Part shown: one piece after another, positions 25,601 to 38,200 of the stretch
Numbering within the stretch: the first letter of the stretch is position 1
How the letters are laid out: every line of letters starts with the position of its first letter
Source: Glandiceps talaboti
Lineage: Eukaryota; Hemichordata; Enteropneusta; Spengelidae
Length of the DNA stretch: 47,500 bases
Direction: 5' to 3'
Assembly (NCBI RefSeq): GCF_964340395.1
Contig: NC_135557.1
Coordinates: forward strand, 17,627,230-17,674,729
The notes under the pieces: model-generated
What the model saw: only the letters and a program-made list of their open reading frames with translations
What the model was told of the DNA's origin: nothing
The model's database searches: none
Position numbers and translations under genes: made by a program

Positions 25601-28600
25601 TTTTCTAATAAATTTTAGTAGTTTAGTCTAAGATGGATAGAAATAGGTAAAAAACAGTGACAGTGTTATTGTAGCATGAATGAATTTGGAAAAGAGTATA
25701 GTTTGTAAGGCTAGGTAACTCTGGTGTCTGGTCTCCTAGTTACATGCTAAAAATCAAAATGGCGGACATTTTTCTAACAAATTTTAGTAGTTTAGTCTAA
25801 GATGGATAGAAATAGTTGAAAAACAGTGACAGTGTTATTGTAGCATGATTCAATTTGGAAAGGAGTATAGTTTGTAAGGTTAGGTAACTCTGGTGTCTGG
25901 TCTCCTAGTTACATGCTAAAAATCAAAATGGCGGACATTTTTCTAATAAATTTTAGTAGTTTAGTCTAAGATGGATAGAAATAGGTAAAAAACAGTGACA
26001 GTGTTATTGTAGCATGAATGAATTTGGAAAAGAGTATAGTTTGTAAGGCTAGGTAACTCTGGTGTCTGGTCTCCTAGTTACATGCTAAAAATCAAAATGG
26101 CTGACATTTTTCTATCAAATTTTAGTAGTTTAGTCTAAGATGGATAGAAATAGGTGAAAAACAGTGACAGTGTTATTGTAGCATGAATGAATTTGGAAAA
26201 GAGTATACTTTGTAAGGCTAGGTAACTCTGGTGTCTGGTCTCCTAGTTACATGCTAAAAATCAAAATGGCTGACATTTTTCTAACAAATTTTAGTAGTTT
26301 AGTCTAAGATGGATAGAAATAGTTGAAAAACAGTGACAGTGTTATTGTAGCATGATTCAATTTGGAAAGGAGTATAGTTTGTAAGGTTAGGTAACTCTGG
26401 TGTCTGGTCTCCTAGTTACATGCTAAAAATCAAAATGGCGGACATTTTTCTAATAAATTTTAGTAGTTTAGTCTAAGATGGATAGAAATACGTGAAAAAC
26501 AGTGACAGTGTTATTGTAGCATGATTCAATTTGGAAAGGAGTATAGTTTGTAAGGCTAGGTAACTCTGGTGTCTGGTCTCCTAGTTACATGCTAAAAATC
26601 AAAATGGCTGACATTTTTCTAACAAATTTTAGTAGTTTAGTCTAAGATGGATAGAAATAGGTAAAAAACAATGACAGTGTTATTGTAGCATGAATGAATT
26701 TGGAAAGGAGTATAGTTTGTAAGGCTAGGTAACTCTGGTGTCTGGTCTCCTAGTTACATGCTAAAAATCAAAATGGCTGACATTTTTCTAACAAATTTTA
26801 GTAGTTTAGTCTAAGATGGATAGAAATAGGTGAAAAACAGTGACAGTGTTATTGTAGCATGAATGAATTTGGAAAAGAGTATACTTTGTAAGGCTAGGTA
26901 ACTCTGGTGTCTGGTCTCCTAGTTACATGCTAAAAATCAAAATGGCTGACATTTTTCTAACAAATTTTAGTAGTTTAGTCTAAGATGGATAGAAATAGTT
27001 GAAAAACAGTGACAGTGTTATTGTAGCATGATTCAATTTGGAAAGGAGTATAGTTTGTAAGGTTAGGTAACTCTGGTGTCTGGTCTCCTAGTTACATGCT
27101 AAAAATCAAAATGGCGGACATTTTTCTAATAAATTTTAGTAGTTTAGTCTAAGATGGATAGAAATACGTGAAAAACAGTGACAGTGTTATTGTAGCATGA
27201 TTCAATTTGGAAAGGAGTATAGTTTGTAAGGCTAGGTAACTCTGGTGTCTGGTCTCCTAGTTACATGCTAAAAATCAAAATGGCTGACATTTTTCTAACA
27301 AATTTTAGTAGTTTAGTCTAAGATGGATAGAAATAGGTAAAAAACAATGACAGTGTTATTGTAGCATGAATGAATTTGGAAAGGAGTATAGTTTGTAAGG
27401 CTAGGTAACTCTGGTGTCTGGTCTCCTAGTTACATGCTAAAAATCAAAATGGCTGACATTTTTCTAACAAATTTTAGTAGTTTAGTCTAAGATGGATAGA
27501 AATAGGTGAAAAACAGTGACAGTGTTATTGTATCATGATTCAATTTGGAAAGGAGTATAGTTTGTAAGGTTAGGTAACTCTGGTGTCTGGTCTCCTAGTT
27601 ACATGATAAAAATCAAAATGGCGGACATTTTTCTAACAAATTTTAGTAGTTTAGTCTAAGATGGATAGAAATAGTTGAAAAACAGTGACAGTGTTATTGT
27701 AGCATGATTCAATTTGGAAAGGAGTATAGTGTGTAAGGTTAGGTAACTCTGGTGTCTGGTCTCCTAGTTACATGCTAAAAATCAAAATGGCTGACATTTT
27801 TCTAATAAATTTTAGTAGTTTAGTCTAAGATGGATAGAAGTAGGTGAAAAACAGTGACAGTGTTATTGTAGCATGAATCAATTTGGAATAGAGCATAGTT
27901 TGTAAGTCTAGGTAACTCTGGTGTCTGGTCTCCAAGTTACATGCTAAAAATCAAAATGGCGGACATTTTTCTAATAAATTTTAGTAGTTTAGTCTATGAT
28001 GGATAGAAGTAGGTGAGAAACAGTGACAGTGTTGTTGTAGCATGATTCAATTTGGAAAGGAGCATAGTTTGTAAGGTTAGGTAACTCTGGTGTCTGGTCT
28101 CCTAGTTACATGCTAAAAATCAAAATGGCGGACATTTTTCTAATAAATTTTAGTAGTTTAGTCTAAGATGGATAGAAGTAGGTGAGAAACAGTGACAGTG
28201 TTGTTGTAGCATGATTCAATTTGGAAAGGAGCATAGTTTGTAAGGTTAGGTAACTCTGGTGTCTGGTCTCCTAGTTACATGCTAAAAATCAAAATGGCGG
28301 ACATTTTTCTAATAAATTTTAGTAGTTTAGTCTAAGATGGATAGAAGTAGGTGAGAAACAGTGACAGTGTTGTTGTAGCATGATTCAATTTGGAAAGGAG
28401 CATAGTTTGTAAGGTTAGGTAACTCTGGTGTCTGGTCTCCTAGTTACATGCTAAAAATCAAAATGGCTGACACTTTTCTAATAAATTTTAGTAGTTTAGT
28501 CTAAGATGGATAGAAGTAGGTGAAAAACAGTGACAGTGTTATTGTAGCATGAATCAATTTGGAATAGAGCATAGTTTGTAAGTCTAGGTAACTCTGGTGT

Positions 28601-28942
28601 CTGGTCTCCTAGTTACATGCTAAAAATCAAAATGGCGGACATTTTTCTAATAAATTTTAATAGTTTAGACTAAGATGGATAGAAGTAGGTGAGAAACAGT
28701 GACAGTGTTGTTGTAGCATGAATGAATTTGGAATAGAGCATAGTTTGTAAGGCTAGGTATAACTCTGGTGTCTGGCCTCATACAAAAATGTAGTTACATT
28801 TGTACATGTTTAAAACGAAAATTGCGAACATTTTTGTAATAAATTTTAGTACTTTAGTCTAAGATTGGTAAAGGAAGGTCAAAAACAAGGAAAGAGTTGA
28901 TTTAGAATCCACCAGTTTGGAAAGAGCTTGTTTTGTCAAGAA
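22620..28942 (+). repeat. 169-bp tandem satellite array, about 37 units
   Basis: The phrase TAACTCTGGTGTCTGGTCTC recurs every 169 bp from 22844 to 28760. The total offset of 5916 bp equals 35 units plus one base, explained by one 1-bp deletion (about 24286) and one 2-bp insertion (about 28760). The first unit (about 22670) and the last are more diverged and carry extra ACATGT-containing sequence, marking array edges. Unit variants differ at fixed sites: ATGGCGGAC or ATGGCTGAC; GAATGAA or GATTCAA; AATAGGTGAAAA, AATAGTTGAAAA, AATACGTGAAAA or AATAGGTAAAAAACA. Units near 28.0-28.5 kb form a distinct sub-family (AAGTAGGTGAGAAACAG, GTTGTTGTAG). There is no coding capacity on either strand. Confidence 0.98.
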
Positions 28943-28944
28943 TG

Positions 28945-30250
28945 ATAGCCCTGTGAAACTTACAAGTGTGTCTCTGAATTGTCTTTTATATGCTGATGAG
29001 TCTCTACCACTAGAAATTAAAGTTGAGTTGCAAAGTTGTTTATTTAAATTACATTATTTTGTACAAAGTAGAAAATAATAATCAACATTAAGAAATCAAG
29101 GTCATATGTAAATACAGGAAATCCAAATTTTATTTTTTATAATTTTACTCTCAACAATGTAAGCCTAAGAGAATACTGTTTTCTTGGTATCATTATTTCT
29201 TCTAACAGTAAATTTAAACAAAACCTCAATAACTTGAAGTTTAAATCCACGAGAGCTCTCTTAAGTTCATGTATAACTATTTCTTCTAACTAGAGTATTT
29301 CTATTGATGTGGCTTTAGATCTCTTTGATTGTTTAATTGTTGCTATTGTGACTTACAGATGTGAAGTTTGGGGTTATGAAATTGAGAAATTTTCAGATTC
29401 TTGTTGATGTTTTTTTTTTCTTTTTATAGATTTCTACTTTGGGTTTCTTATAAGATATCAAGATGTGGTATTGTTGGAGAATTAGGTCATTTCCCCACTA
29501 ATTTCACTGTAATTAAACTTCTGTTAAAGTATTGGTATAGATTAATTGTCGATGGACAATTTATTGTGAGCAGCCTACATTTGTTCTATGTGTTATTCAA
29601 CATGGGGTATTTATATTTTATTATTAGAAACTTACTTGTTAAATATAATGAGAACAGTGTGTGGTCAAATCTTTGCAGGTTTAATTATACTAGGAAGGTT
29701 CATCATAATTTTATGACTTATGTCTAGAATTTTGTAATCATGGTACAGGGAATTACATAATGACATTAGAAGAAAAAAGTACTAATAAAAACAAAATGAG
29801 AACATTTAGATTATTTAAAACAGCTTTTGGTTTTGAGAAACATCTTCTGCAAATTAAAAATCCAGTTGGTAGAAGACTAGTGACTAAATTTAGAATTTTG
29901 GATTATAATATTTATATTGAGTTGGGGAGATGGTGTACTCCTAAGATTCCTGTACATGATGAAAGAATCTTTAAATTTTGTCAAATTATGCGGTAGAAGA
30001 TGAATTTCATCATTTCATGCTTTATTCTCATTATACAAATTAAAGAAAGGCACTTATTCTTCTTCTTTTTCATTAGATAATTAAAATTTTCATTCAGTTT
30101 CTGCATATTTTGACCTCAGATGATAGACTTCCTCTTGGAAACTTTCTAGTCGATGTAAACAGTGCTCCATCAGTTGGTTAAAAGAATATATTTTAATCAT
30201 TTTATTTCTGCATGTTATTTTTGTATGCTTTACCATGCATGTAAAGATTG
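28945..30250 (+). pseudogene. Degenerate non-LTR retrotransposon, 3' part of reverse transcriptase
   Basis: The plus strand reads, with frame changes and stops, as the end of a LINE reverse-transcriptase ORF: SPVKLTSVSLNCLLYADES (catalytic YADD is YADE here, 28988-28999), then REYCFLGIIISSNSKFKQNL, DLFDCLIVAIVTYRCEVWGYE, then (29401-29727) GELGHFPTNF with LLKYWYRLIV, and (29760-29996) TFRLFKTAFGFEKHLL with ELGRWCTPKIP, ending with VEDEFHHF just after 29992. These match the conserved order after the YADD box in CR1/jockey-like elements, by family knowledge. The 5' part is missing: it begins immediately after the last satellite unit. The two open frames are fragments of this element, not separate genes. 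Confidence 0.82.
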
Positions 30251-33200
30251 ACTGACTGTAGACACAGCTGAGAATACAGTACTACTACCAGTATCAATGT
30301 CTGTTGTTAAACTTCATGCTAGTCACTAGGAAAGCTCAGAAAACTGTCTATGTATACACAATCTTGCATGGTTCTCTTCAAAACATCGTTCATTCCAACA
30401 GCTGTGTTTATTCAAAACTCATTATATGGCCCATTTTAAACCCACAGAATGTTAATTGTACTTGTGTCAATTGCTTTGTACATTGTATTTTGAGCATAAA
30501 GATGCATTCATAATCATGTACGCATAATAAATGTTACACCTCGTTATCTTATCTTTATCTGTGTTTATGTGTTACAACTCAGAGTGAGACAATGCATAGG
30601 GATGGTATACTAGCGACAAACACACTACTTTCTAAACTGCATGTCCTGCTTGATATTACGGGAAACGTTTCTGACAATGGAGAATCAGTCCCTTGCCGGT
30701 GACGTGAGCTAAGATTCTATTCAAGAATGCTATCTATGATGATCATACAAAATAATGACGTTATTTGGGTATATACAATATTCAAAGTTATCGTTGCCGG
30801 CGATTGCTCCGGAATATTCAGCTGCCAATATTGATTGTTTTGTATTACGGTCGAAATAGAGTAGAATATTGCCATCATGGAATAGTGTATACTTATTAGC
30901 ACACAATTACAAGTTGTTGTGATCCAGACACACGCATAGTTTTTCTAATAATAGTGACACATGTACATTTTTGTCGATGAAAGAACAGGGGTCAACTTAC
31001 CGTGAAAGTTCGCACCTCTGGTTCGCACTTGCACTACGCTCTCGCGATGTATACATCTAGACTGGAACACAGACAATTCTGTGACTTGAAGGAGCACTAG
31101 CACTGCACGTGAAGTACAAGTGACACATGTGCATGATGTGAATAACTATATATACACAAACAAATTGTAACGTGTGCAAAATGCGCAGGCGTAAACCCGA
31201 ATATGTATTAAACCAGACACAGGCGTTGTTTACCAGTCACATGCGTTACTGGCAACTCTCATGTCTGCAAACTCGACAACGCGCGTACTGCCAATCCGCC
31301 GACTGATGGCGCTCTTTATAAGGACTGATTGAGCAACACTTTCACAAAAGGACAGGTGTTTCATGATCGCTTTATCGGCGTGAATTCATGTAGATATCTT
31401 CATGATAATAACGATTAAGTCGACGTGGTATATGTAAGAAAGACTAACGAGCTCGACAACGTTATTCTGACCTTCGTCAGATAGTTCTAGTCGGTAATAT
31501 TACATAGACATGGCCCTCGTAAAAATAACTATGACCTCGCTAACATAAATGTATAACAATGCCTCACAAAGTAATTATTAATCTAAAGGTCAGTCGAACT
31601 TCATGAACTCTCGTTTCATTCCATCTTTAAACTTCGTTCATGCTAAAATTGAGGCACAGAACTGCTCTGTATACATGTGACGAAATGGTCGTATCGAGGA
31701 AATATTACCAGATCTCGCAGTTAATCTGAGAGGAAAATGTAACTTTTAATTTCAAACCAATATGTTCAAAATATGACAACTTTATGGGTGTGTATGTTGT
31801 CTATTTATAAGTGACAATACTGACAATGTGTTGAATGTGACGTAACCATTTCACAGCGCATTAAAAAGTCATTTTGCGGGTCATCTTCTGGCTTCACAGA
31901 TATGATGGTGATGCTAGCTATGACGGAGACTACGACACCAGGACTACGACGGTCATAAATGTAGAGCGAGGTTAACCCTATGGGTCCCGAGTGCACCTGA
32001 CTTGCATCATTCACTTTCTTAAACCGTTCCTGGACACTATGAACGCAAATATTCAGTGAGTGGATCACTGACTTATTAGCTATTTATTTCGGTGATGACG
32101 CAACATTTCAGACTTCAATCGTATCAATCTTGACTTCGCGATTATTTTCCCGCCATTTCTTAACTCAACATGTCTGATTAGACAGACTTGAACCATACTC
32201 AGCACTTCAAATACACCAGGTGCTACTTCATTCTCAGACGGATATGTTTATAGTTTCATTGCGTTTAACGAGCGTCTGATAACAGCGAACAAATAGAACA
32301 AGTCCTTTTTCGCTCACTAGGTCGTATACTAGAATTCATAATAGTTGTAATCGCACCCACTTCACTCTGGCATGTTTATGACGTTCAACGACCTAGGACC
32401 TCCACAAAATGAAACGCGTCCTTTAGTCGCCAAATTGAAAGACTAGTTTAAAAGCTTATTGACAAATGATATATACCCGTAAAAATAGAGATTATTGTAT
32501 AAGAATACCATTCAGTTTATTTTCGACTGCAGCAGGTAGGTAGTGACGTGTACCATTCTCTTCACGCAATTAAAATAAAAATATATTGATAAAATAGAAA
32601 CAGGTTATGCATAATTCAGTGTGCAAAAAATGGTAAGACAAATAAAAGACAAACAACACACTAAAATATATATTACATGCTTTTTAGCTCTACTTTTCAA
32701 GTTGTGCCAATATACCTTAATTCTTCAGTTGGTCGCACTTTTTAAATCTTATACTACGGCACAAGTAACCATTTGACATAGTATTGGAATCTAGGTCAAA
32801 ATTACACACGCGGCAAAGTTACCCAGTGTCACATTAAACCTGTTAGTGTATAGGTAAAAGAAGTTGGGGTGGATGTAGGCCGGTGATATACAGAATGCAA
32901 AGAAAAAACGATGTCCCGTATCTGCCATTGTTTCTGAGGTCATGTTGTCTGTTGATGTAAATGTCGCGTCGCGCGATCAAGATATGGCAATGTGCCAACC
33001 CGCCATTTCATACTTGTCTATTAGACGTCGTACATATAAAAAATACTAAACACGACGAGAGGTCACAGTCCGACGTGAGTTAATATTTATTTGATAACAG
33101 GTTCACTGAACAACCAGCGTAACATCGGCTACTTAATAAACACACAGATGTTGATAGAATCTATTATTACGAAAACTCTGCCATTATGTTTAATTGTCCA

Positions 33201-33360
33201 TTAATTAAGTTCCCATTGTGATGAAGTAGTTAGTCAACTGTTGTCATGGCAACTGCATGAATATTTTATTTTAAGCGAAAGGTCATAGAGTCGAGATGAC
33301 GAAACGCATCGACCACATGTTTCAGTAACTGTAAGCGTGGGATCGCTGTATTCAACGCCG
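30251..33360. other. Low-repeat intergenic DNA upstream of the main gene
   Basis: About 3.1 kb with more CpG dinucleotides than the repeat regions and no tandem arrays. Small frames on both strands (for example minus 31805-32068) show no recognisable domain. A perfect 5-bp hairpin (CTGAC-CTTC-GTCAG) lies at 31468-31481. A possible minus-strand promoter and first exon is listed separately. Transposable sequence stops near 30250, consistent with a regulatory interval. Confidence 0.45.
30995..31154 (-). promoter_or_regulatory. Possible minus-strand TATA box and first exon with donor site
   Basis: On the minus strand, TATATATAG (31146-31154) is followed about 145 nt later by a strong splice-donor sequence, CACG then GTAAGTTG (donor GTAAGT at 30995-31000). 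A start around 31120 would give a first exon of about 120 nt. It would be divergent from the main gene. No downstream exon is visible, because everything to the left is repeats, so this could be the 5' end of a non-coding RNA, of a gene with a very long first intron, or a chance match. Confidence 0.25.
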
Positions 33361-33379
33361 CCGTGTTGGTATGTCATAG

Positions 33380-33594
33380 GTGAGTCGTTCGTTGTTGCCG
33401 TGTGTTTGATAACAGTTTTAACAAGACCGAGAGGCAGCTAAGGGTATATTTTGTGACTGACGTGTCAACGTTTGCGTGTGCGGACTAGTTAATGCCCCAG
33501 AGACATCGTTCGACCAAAGGAATACAATATGTCTCATTCAGACATCTATGCAGTGTGGGTTTACTGAACTCAGTACTCGGGGTTTTATTTACAG
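33380..33594 (+). other. Possible 5' UTR intron of the BTB-BACK-CBM gene
   Basis: Donor ATAG-GTGAGT (GT at 33380-33381) and acceptor GGTTTTATTTACAG (AG at 33593-33594) would define a 215-nt intron ending 139 nt before the start codon. Both sites fit consensus well. No transcript evidence is available; the region could equally be promoter. Confidence 0.35.
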
Positions 33595-33601
33595 CCAGGA
33601 T

Positions 33602-33619
33602 ATGGGCTCTGTCGTGTGA
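33602..33619 (+). other. Possible upstream ORF, five codons
   Basis: ATG at 33602 followed by four sense codons and TGA (33617-33619), encoding Met-Gly-Ser-Val-Val. It would be in the 5' leader if transcription starts upstream and could lower translation of the main frame. Only meaningful if the leader includes it. Confidence 0.3.
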
Positions 33620-33626
33620 TCTGTGA

Positions 33627-33638
33627 GCCGCCATTTTG
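33627..33638 (-). promoter_or_regulatory. Consensus YY1-type site near the start codon
   Basis: GCCGCCATTTTG on the plus strand is, on the minus strand, CAAAATGGCGGC, a full match to the metazoan YY1 consensus AANATGGCGGC. It lies 96-107 nt upstream of the ATG; in animals such sites are common close to transcription starts. Binding is inferred, not shown. Confidence 0.5.
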
Positions 33639-33733
33639 TTGTTTTGAGGAGAGTTTCGATTAGCAATACGTGTCTGCCAACAATATTGTGAAGTGTACGC
33701 ACATTTCTCACCGGAGCCGTCTCATATACAAAC

Positions 33734-35255
33734 ATGGCGACAGAAAATGGAACATCCCAACGTGATGCCCTGAATCATGATCAGTTTATACCGACTTCCT
33801 CAGAATGTCAGTCTGCTAGTCTTTTCAACGAAAAAGACGGAGATATTTATCTTTACATCGACAGTACACCGTACTACGCACATAAAAGAGTACTTTCAGA
33901 AGTAAGTACTGTATTTCGTGATCTTTTCAAAGAAGATGTTGATAAGAACGGACAGACTGGGGACGGCGATGCCATGCTTCAGTTGACAGAAAGTGACGAG
34001 TGTCTTGTTGTCTTTCCGGTGTTCCTAAGATCATTTTATTACGGCGCAAAATCCGTAGAGCTAAGTACAGACAACGTCATCCCCCTGTTAATTTTGTCGA
34101 TAAAGTATAAAGTTGAACCCCTGTGGATAAGATGTCTGGATTGGATGAGGAAATACATCAACGATAGAAAAGGTGAACTGAATATTGTTATTGACTGGAC
34201 GTTACATGGATATATGAGGTGTGCACCTGAATCACAAATACAACAACTGCAACAAGAATGTGCGAATGTTGTAAAATCCAACATGGACGACGTTTCCGAG
34301 AAGTGGGTCAATCTTCCGTTAGACTGTATCCTGACTTTGCTGGAAACAGACGACTTACAAGTTGTTGACGAGCATGCTCTCTACAATGCCGTCGAAAAGT
34401 GGTTTCTTGCCAAATATCAGGAGCATGCGCAGACGGATATTCTACAAAAAATTCTGCCACTTGTTAGATTTGATGAGATGTCACCCAGTCAGCTGTCGTC
34501 AATTAAAGATCAGTCGGTTCTTTATTCAACCCATGAAACGACTTTCGCTGACTATATTGAAGGGGAACGCGAAGTTTCCCTCCAAAATGGCAATATCACA
34601 CGTCAAAAGTTCACTACAAGGGAGAAAGGACGCCTGTCAAAACCGGGGAAGTATACTAAAAGTTCAGCAAATCACCAACAATGGACAGAAAACAGCGACA
34701 ATTCTGAAAATCGGGACGAAGAGAGTAAAATTATGACAGGTGAATTTAGATATAGTAGTGATGGAATAGTGTATGTCGAACACACCAATGGGACATTAGA
34801 GAAGACATCAAGTCCAACGATGGTAGATCCTAATTATGATATCACATACATGAAAGTTGACGAGGGAAGCCATCTTACTATGACTGACAGGGAACTAGGC
34901 GGGAATTCCGCTGATGCGAACGTATCGCCGAGTAACCTTGACACCTCCGATATCAGGACAGGTAATGGAACACCCCTCGAAGCATTGTCTACTGATAATA
35001 TACCTCATAAACTGCCTGTAAATAGAGCACTGCCGTTCTCTATCACTTTGGACAAGTCGTTATCGAGATCCAGTTCTGGTTCTGGTTCTGACTCATTCAT
35101 GTTTGACTCGGTCAAAGATAATAGTGAACAGTTTGAAACTGAACCAGCTGACGAACTTGACTCATTTCTTCTGAACTCAGAGAGATGTGAACCGAGCAAT
35201 AATCAAATAATCGAACACGAAACCAGTAAGGATGAAAATGGCGGTAACCACATAC

Positions 35256-35286
<31 letters not shown>

Positions 35287-38200
35287 AACAACAGTAGCAA
35301 CAACAGACCAATCGAACTTTATCCAGAAAGAAATATCAACTTTAACACCACAGGATAAAATAAACTTAGATAGTAGAAATCTTGACGATCCGAGTGACAG
35401 AAGTGGCCATCCAGGAGATGAAAACAAAACGTCGGTTTTTCAAAAAGAGGAAAGGGTCTCTGTGTTTGATGGAAAGAACAGCAGTGGTTTAATTAGTTTT
35501 ATGACAATGGAGAAAACAGAAGAACGGAATACAGACATGACAAATGAAACAGGGGCGAAATATTCAGATTCACTGGAGAAAACACGCATCATGAATACAA
35601 CAGTCGAATCAGCACATGTTGTCATAGGAACGAACAATATTAATGAGAGGTATCTAAAAGATAATAGTGTGGAGAATGATAGCGGTATAACCACATACAC
35701 CAATATACTTTATCGTGGCAGCAACGATCATAGAGAACTGCAATCCATTGATAATGTTGCCATAGTTACTGGTGAGGAGACGAACGTGTTGAATTCACGA
35801 AGAGAAACGGGAAAGCCAAACCAGAAGTTGCGAATTGAGAGCGATGCGTTGAAATCGCTGCAAGGTTGTTATTCCGATGAAGGAAGTTCATTCGACAAAC
35901 AAAACAAATTTTCACGAAAAGGAGATAATGTAGCAATGCAAGAACAAATCATAAATTGTGAGGATGGTGGTATTATCATTACTGATCAGTTAGATTCACA
36001 ACTTGGGAATCAGTTATCAAACAGTGGTGCCGTCTCTCAAAACGCTACAGCCGAAATAAGAAAGGAAGACCAATGGACCTCTGAAGAAATGGGAGAGGAA
36101 GACATTCTTGAAAAACGTACAGTACATGAAATGCATACACAACAAAACTTAGAAGCAGCTATGATAGTGGAGTTACCTCCCATTAACAACGTTACCAATG
36201 TGGTCTGTGATCACTTTGCTACTGAAAACTTGGACAAACACTCAAACACAGTAACTGGACGATATAGTTTTCCTGAAACTGAAAAAGTAGTCACACAAGA
36301 TAATGTTGATTCGTCGTCCGAACCACTAAGTAGTTTACCCAGCATTCTCAAAATTTCAGAGACTGAACCTAGCACTGTAATCAAAACACCATATTCGGAA
36401 GATGACGAAATAGAAGGGATGCTTCATTCAGATGAGTACTCAAAAGCCATGTTTGTCTTGCAAAGTCTTTCAAAGGATAAACTCGACAATATTGATTTAA
36501 ATCAAGACATAGACTATGACAGTGAAACTGTTTTAAAGAGTACAGGAAAGGAAATTGATGGCGTAGTAACTATGGGAGATACAGAAACGGAAATGGATGC
36601 TGATGAGCTACTGCATGCTGTATATTTATCAACGCAAGACCAGCTAGTGAGACATGATCCTGTGTCTGTGTGTTCGGGAGATAGTGCAGACCGCGAGTTT
36701 GAAGATGACAGCAGTGGACCAGTTTCTGTACTGACCACACAAACAGCAGCAGAAGCTAACAACGACGAAGCTAATCAAGAAAAACATAACTATGCAATAG
36801 TTTCAAAGAATATAGGTTCTGATGACAATGAACTTCGCAAAGAGAAAAACAGTACAACTTTTGATAAACTTTGGATGGGAGAAGAAAATCGCTCTGGTGA
36901 TAATATAACATTACAAATATTTGAACAACCGGCAGCAGTACTTGAACCTGACGACCAGACAAACAATAACGTTCCTTTAGACAGTGATGCAAGGTTGGAA
37001 CATGAAAGACAACACATTCACGAAGAGAGTGTTGAAGATGACGTCAGTAAAGGGGCGAGAAATGAGCCAATTCGGTTTGATAATCATGACAGCGAATCGT
37101 CACAATGGCAGCGAAAATTAAAAATGCAAACGCTTGCCCCTGTTGATATTCCACCAGAGACTGACATGAATCAGCAACACAAAACAACAGACAGCGAGAA
37201 CAATCCGGATGACGTCAACCACAAAGTCCACACTATAACATCAGATAACGCGAAATTACAGGAAAATCGCCCGATAACATACCCAATTATTGATGGACAG
37301 TCAGAAGTGATCAATGTCATTGACACAGACGTAAAGGTATGCTTGCCAGTTTCAACTTTGGATGGGTTATCAAACATAGATCCTAACAATGAAAGTAACG
37401 ATGAAGAGAAGATGTCGTGCGCAACACTTGATGCTGATGACATTGAAGAAGACATGTGTCCGAAAGAAGACATTTACAAGTACAATACTAATCAAGATAA
37501 ACACGACTGTGCAATGACTCCTAGGGTGGATGCAAGTACTAATACAGATTTGACCGTTTACACTGATTCTGAGATGATTTCGAAACACTTTAAATTGGAT
37601 ACTGAAAACCAGGGAAACAATAAAACTGATGTGAATGATGAAGGCGACATTGTGGCTGAAATAGAAAACGAAAATACAGGCAAACAAACAGTTCTTAAAA
37701 CTTCAGCAAATACTAGGAATGATGTCCAACTAGTTGATAGTGAAAGCCAATGTGAAATCGAACGTAGTGGAGATAGTACTGTGATTATAACACGTGATGG
37801 AAATGTTCAAAACTATGATCAAAATGACAAGGGTTTACAATGCGATTTACAAGACATTATGCATACAAGTGCCATTACGAGTACATATTCTAAAACGACA
37901 GAGGACAACGTTAACGACGACGACGACGACGACGACGAGAACCACTTTATCGCTGACAACATCAGATGTACTTCTACAGATGAAGTTTTTGAAAAGACAA
38001 GCCTCTACGTCGAAACCACAGACAAGGCAGTTGATGCTAACGGACGAGTTACTCGAAAAGACAGTTCCACCACTACACGTGAAAACGTTGCCACGGAAAC
38101 TAACTTTCGTTCAATTAGCACAGACAAAGTGTTTGCTGTGTTGGATATGCTAGACAACGATAGGGTCGTGTCAGAAATCCAAAAAGATTCCAAGCAGACG

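Noticed and set aside
22620-28942. Regular direct repeats as a possible CRISPR array
   Set aside because: The whole 169-bp unit is conserved with no unique spacers, and the setting is eukaryotic. It is a tandem satellite.
29401-29996. Two open frames (108 and 78 codons) as independent genes
   Set aside because: They are consecutive pieces of one decayed LINE reverse transcriptase, continuing upstream and downstream in other frames.
31805-32068. Minus-strand ORF of 87 codons in the upstream interval
   Set aside because: No recognisable domain or clear splice context; length is within chance expectation.
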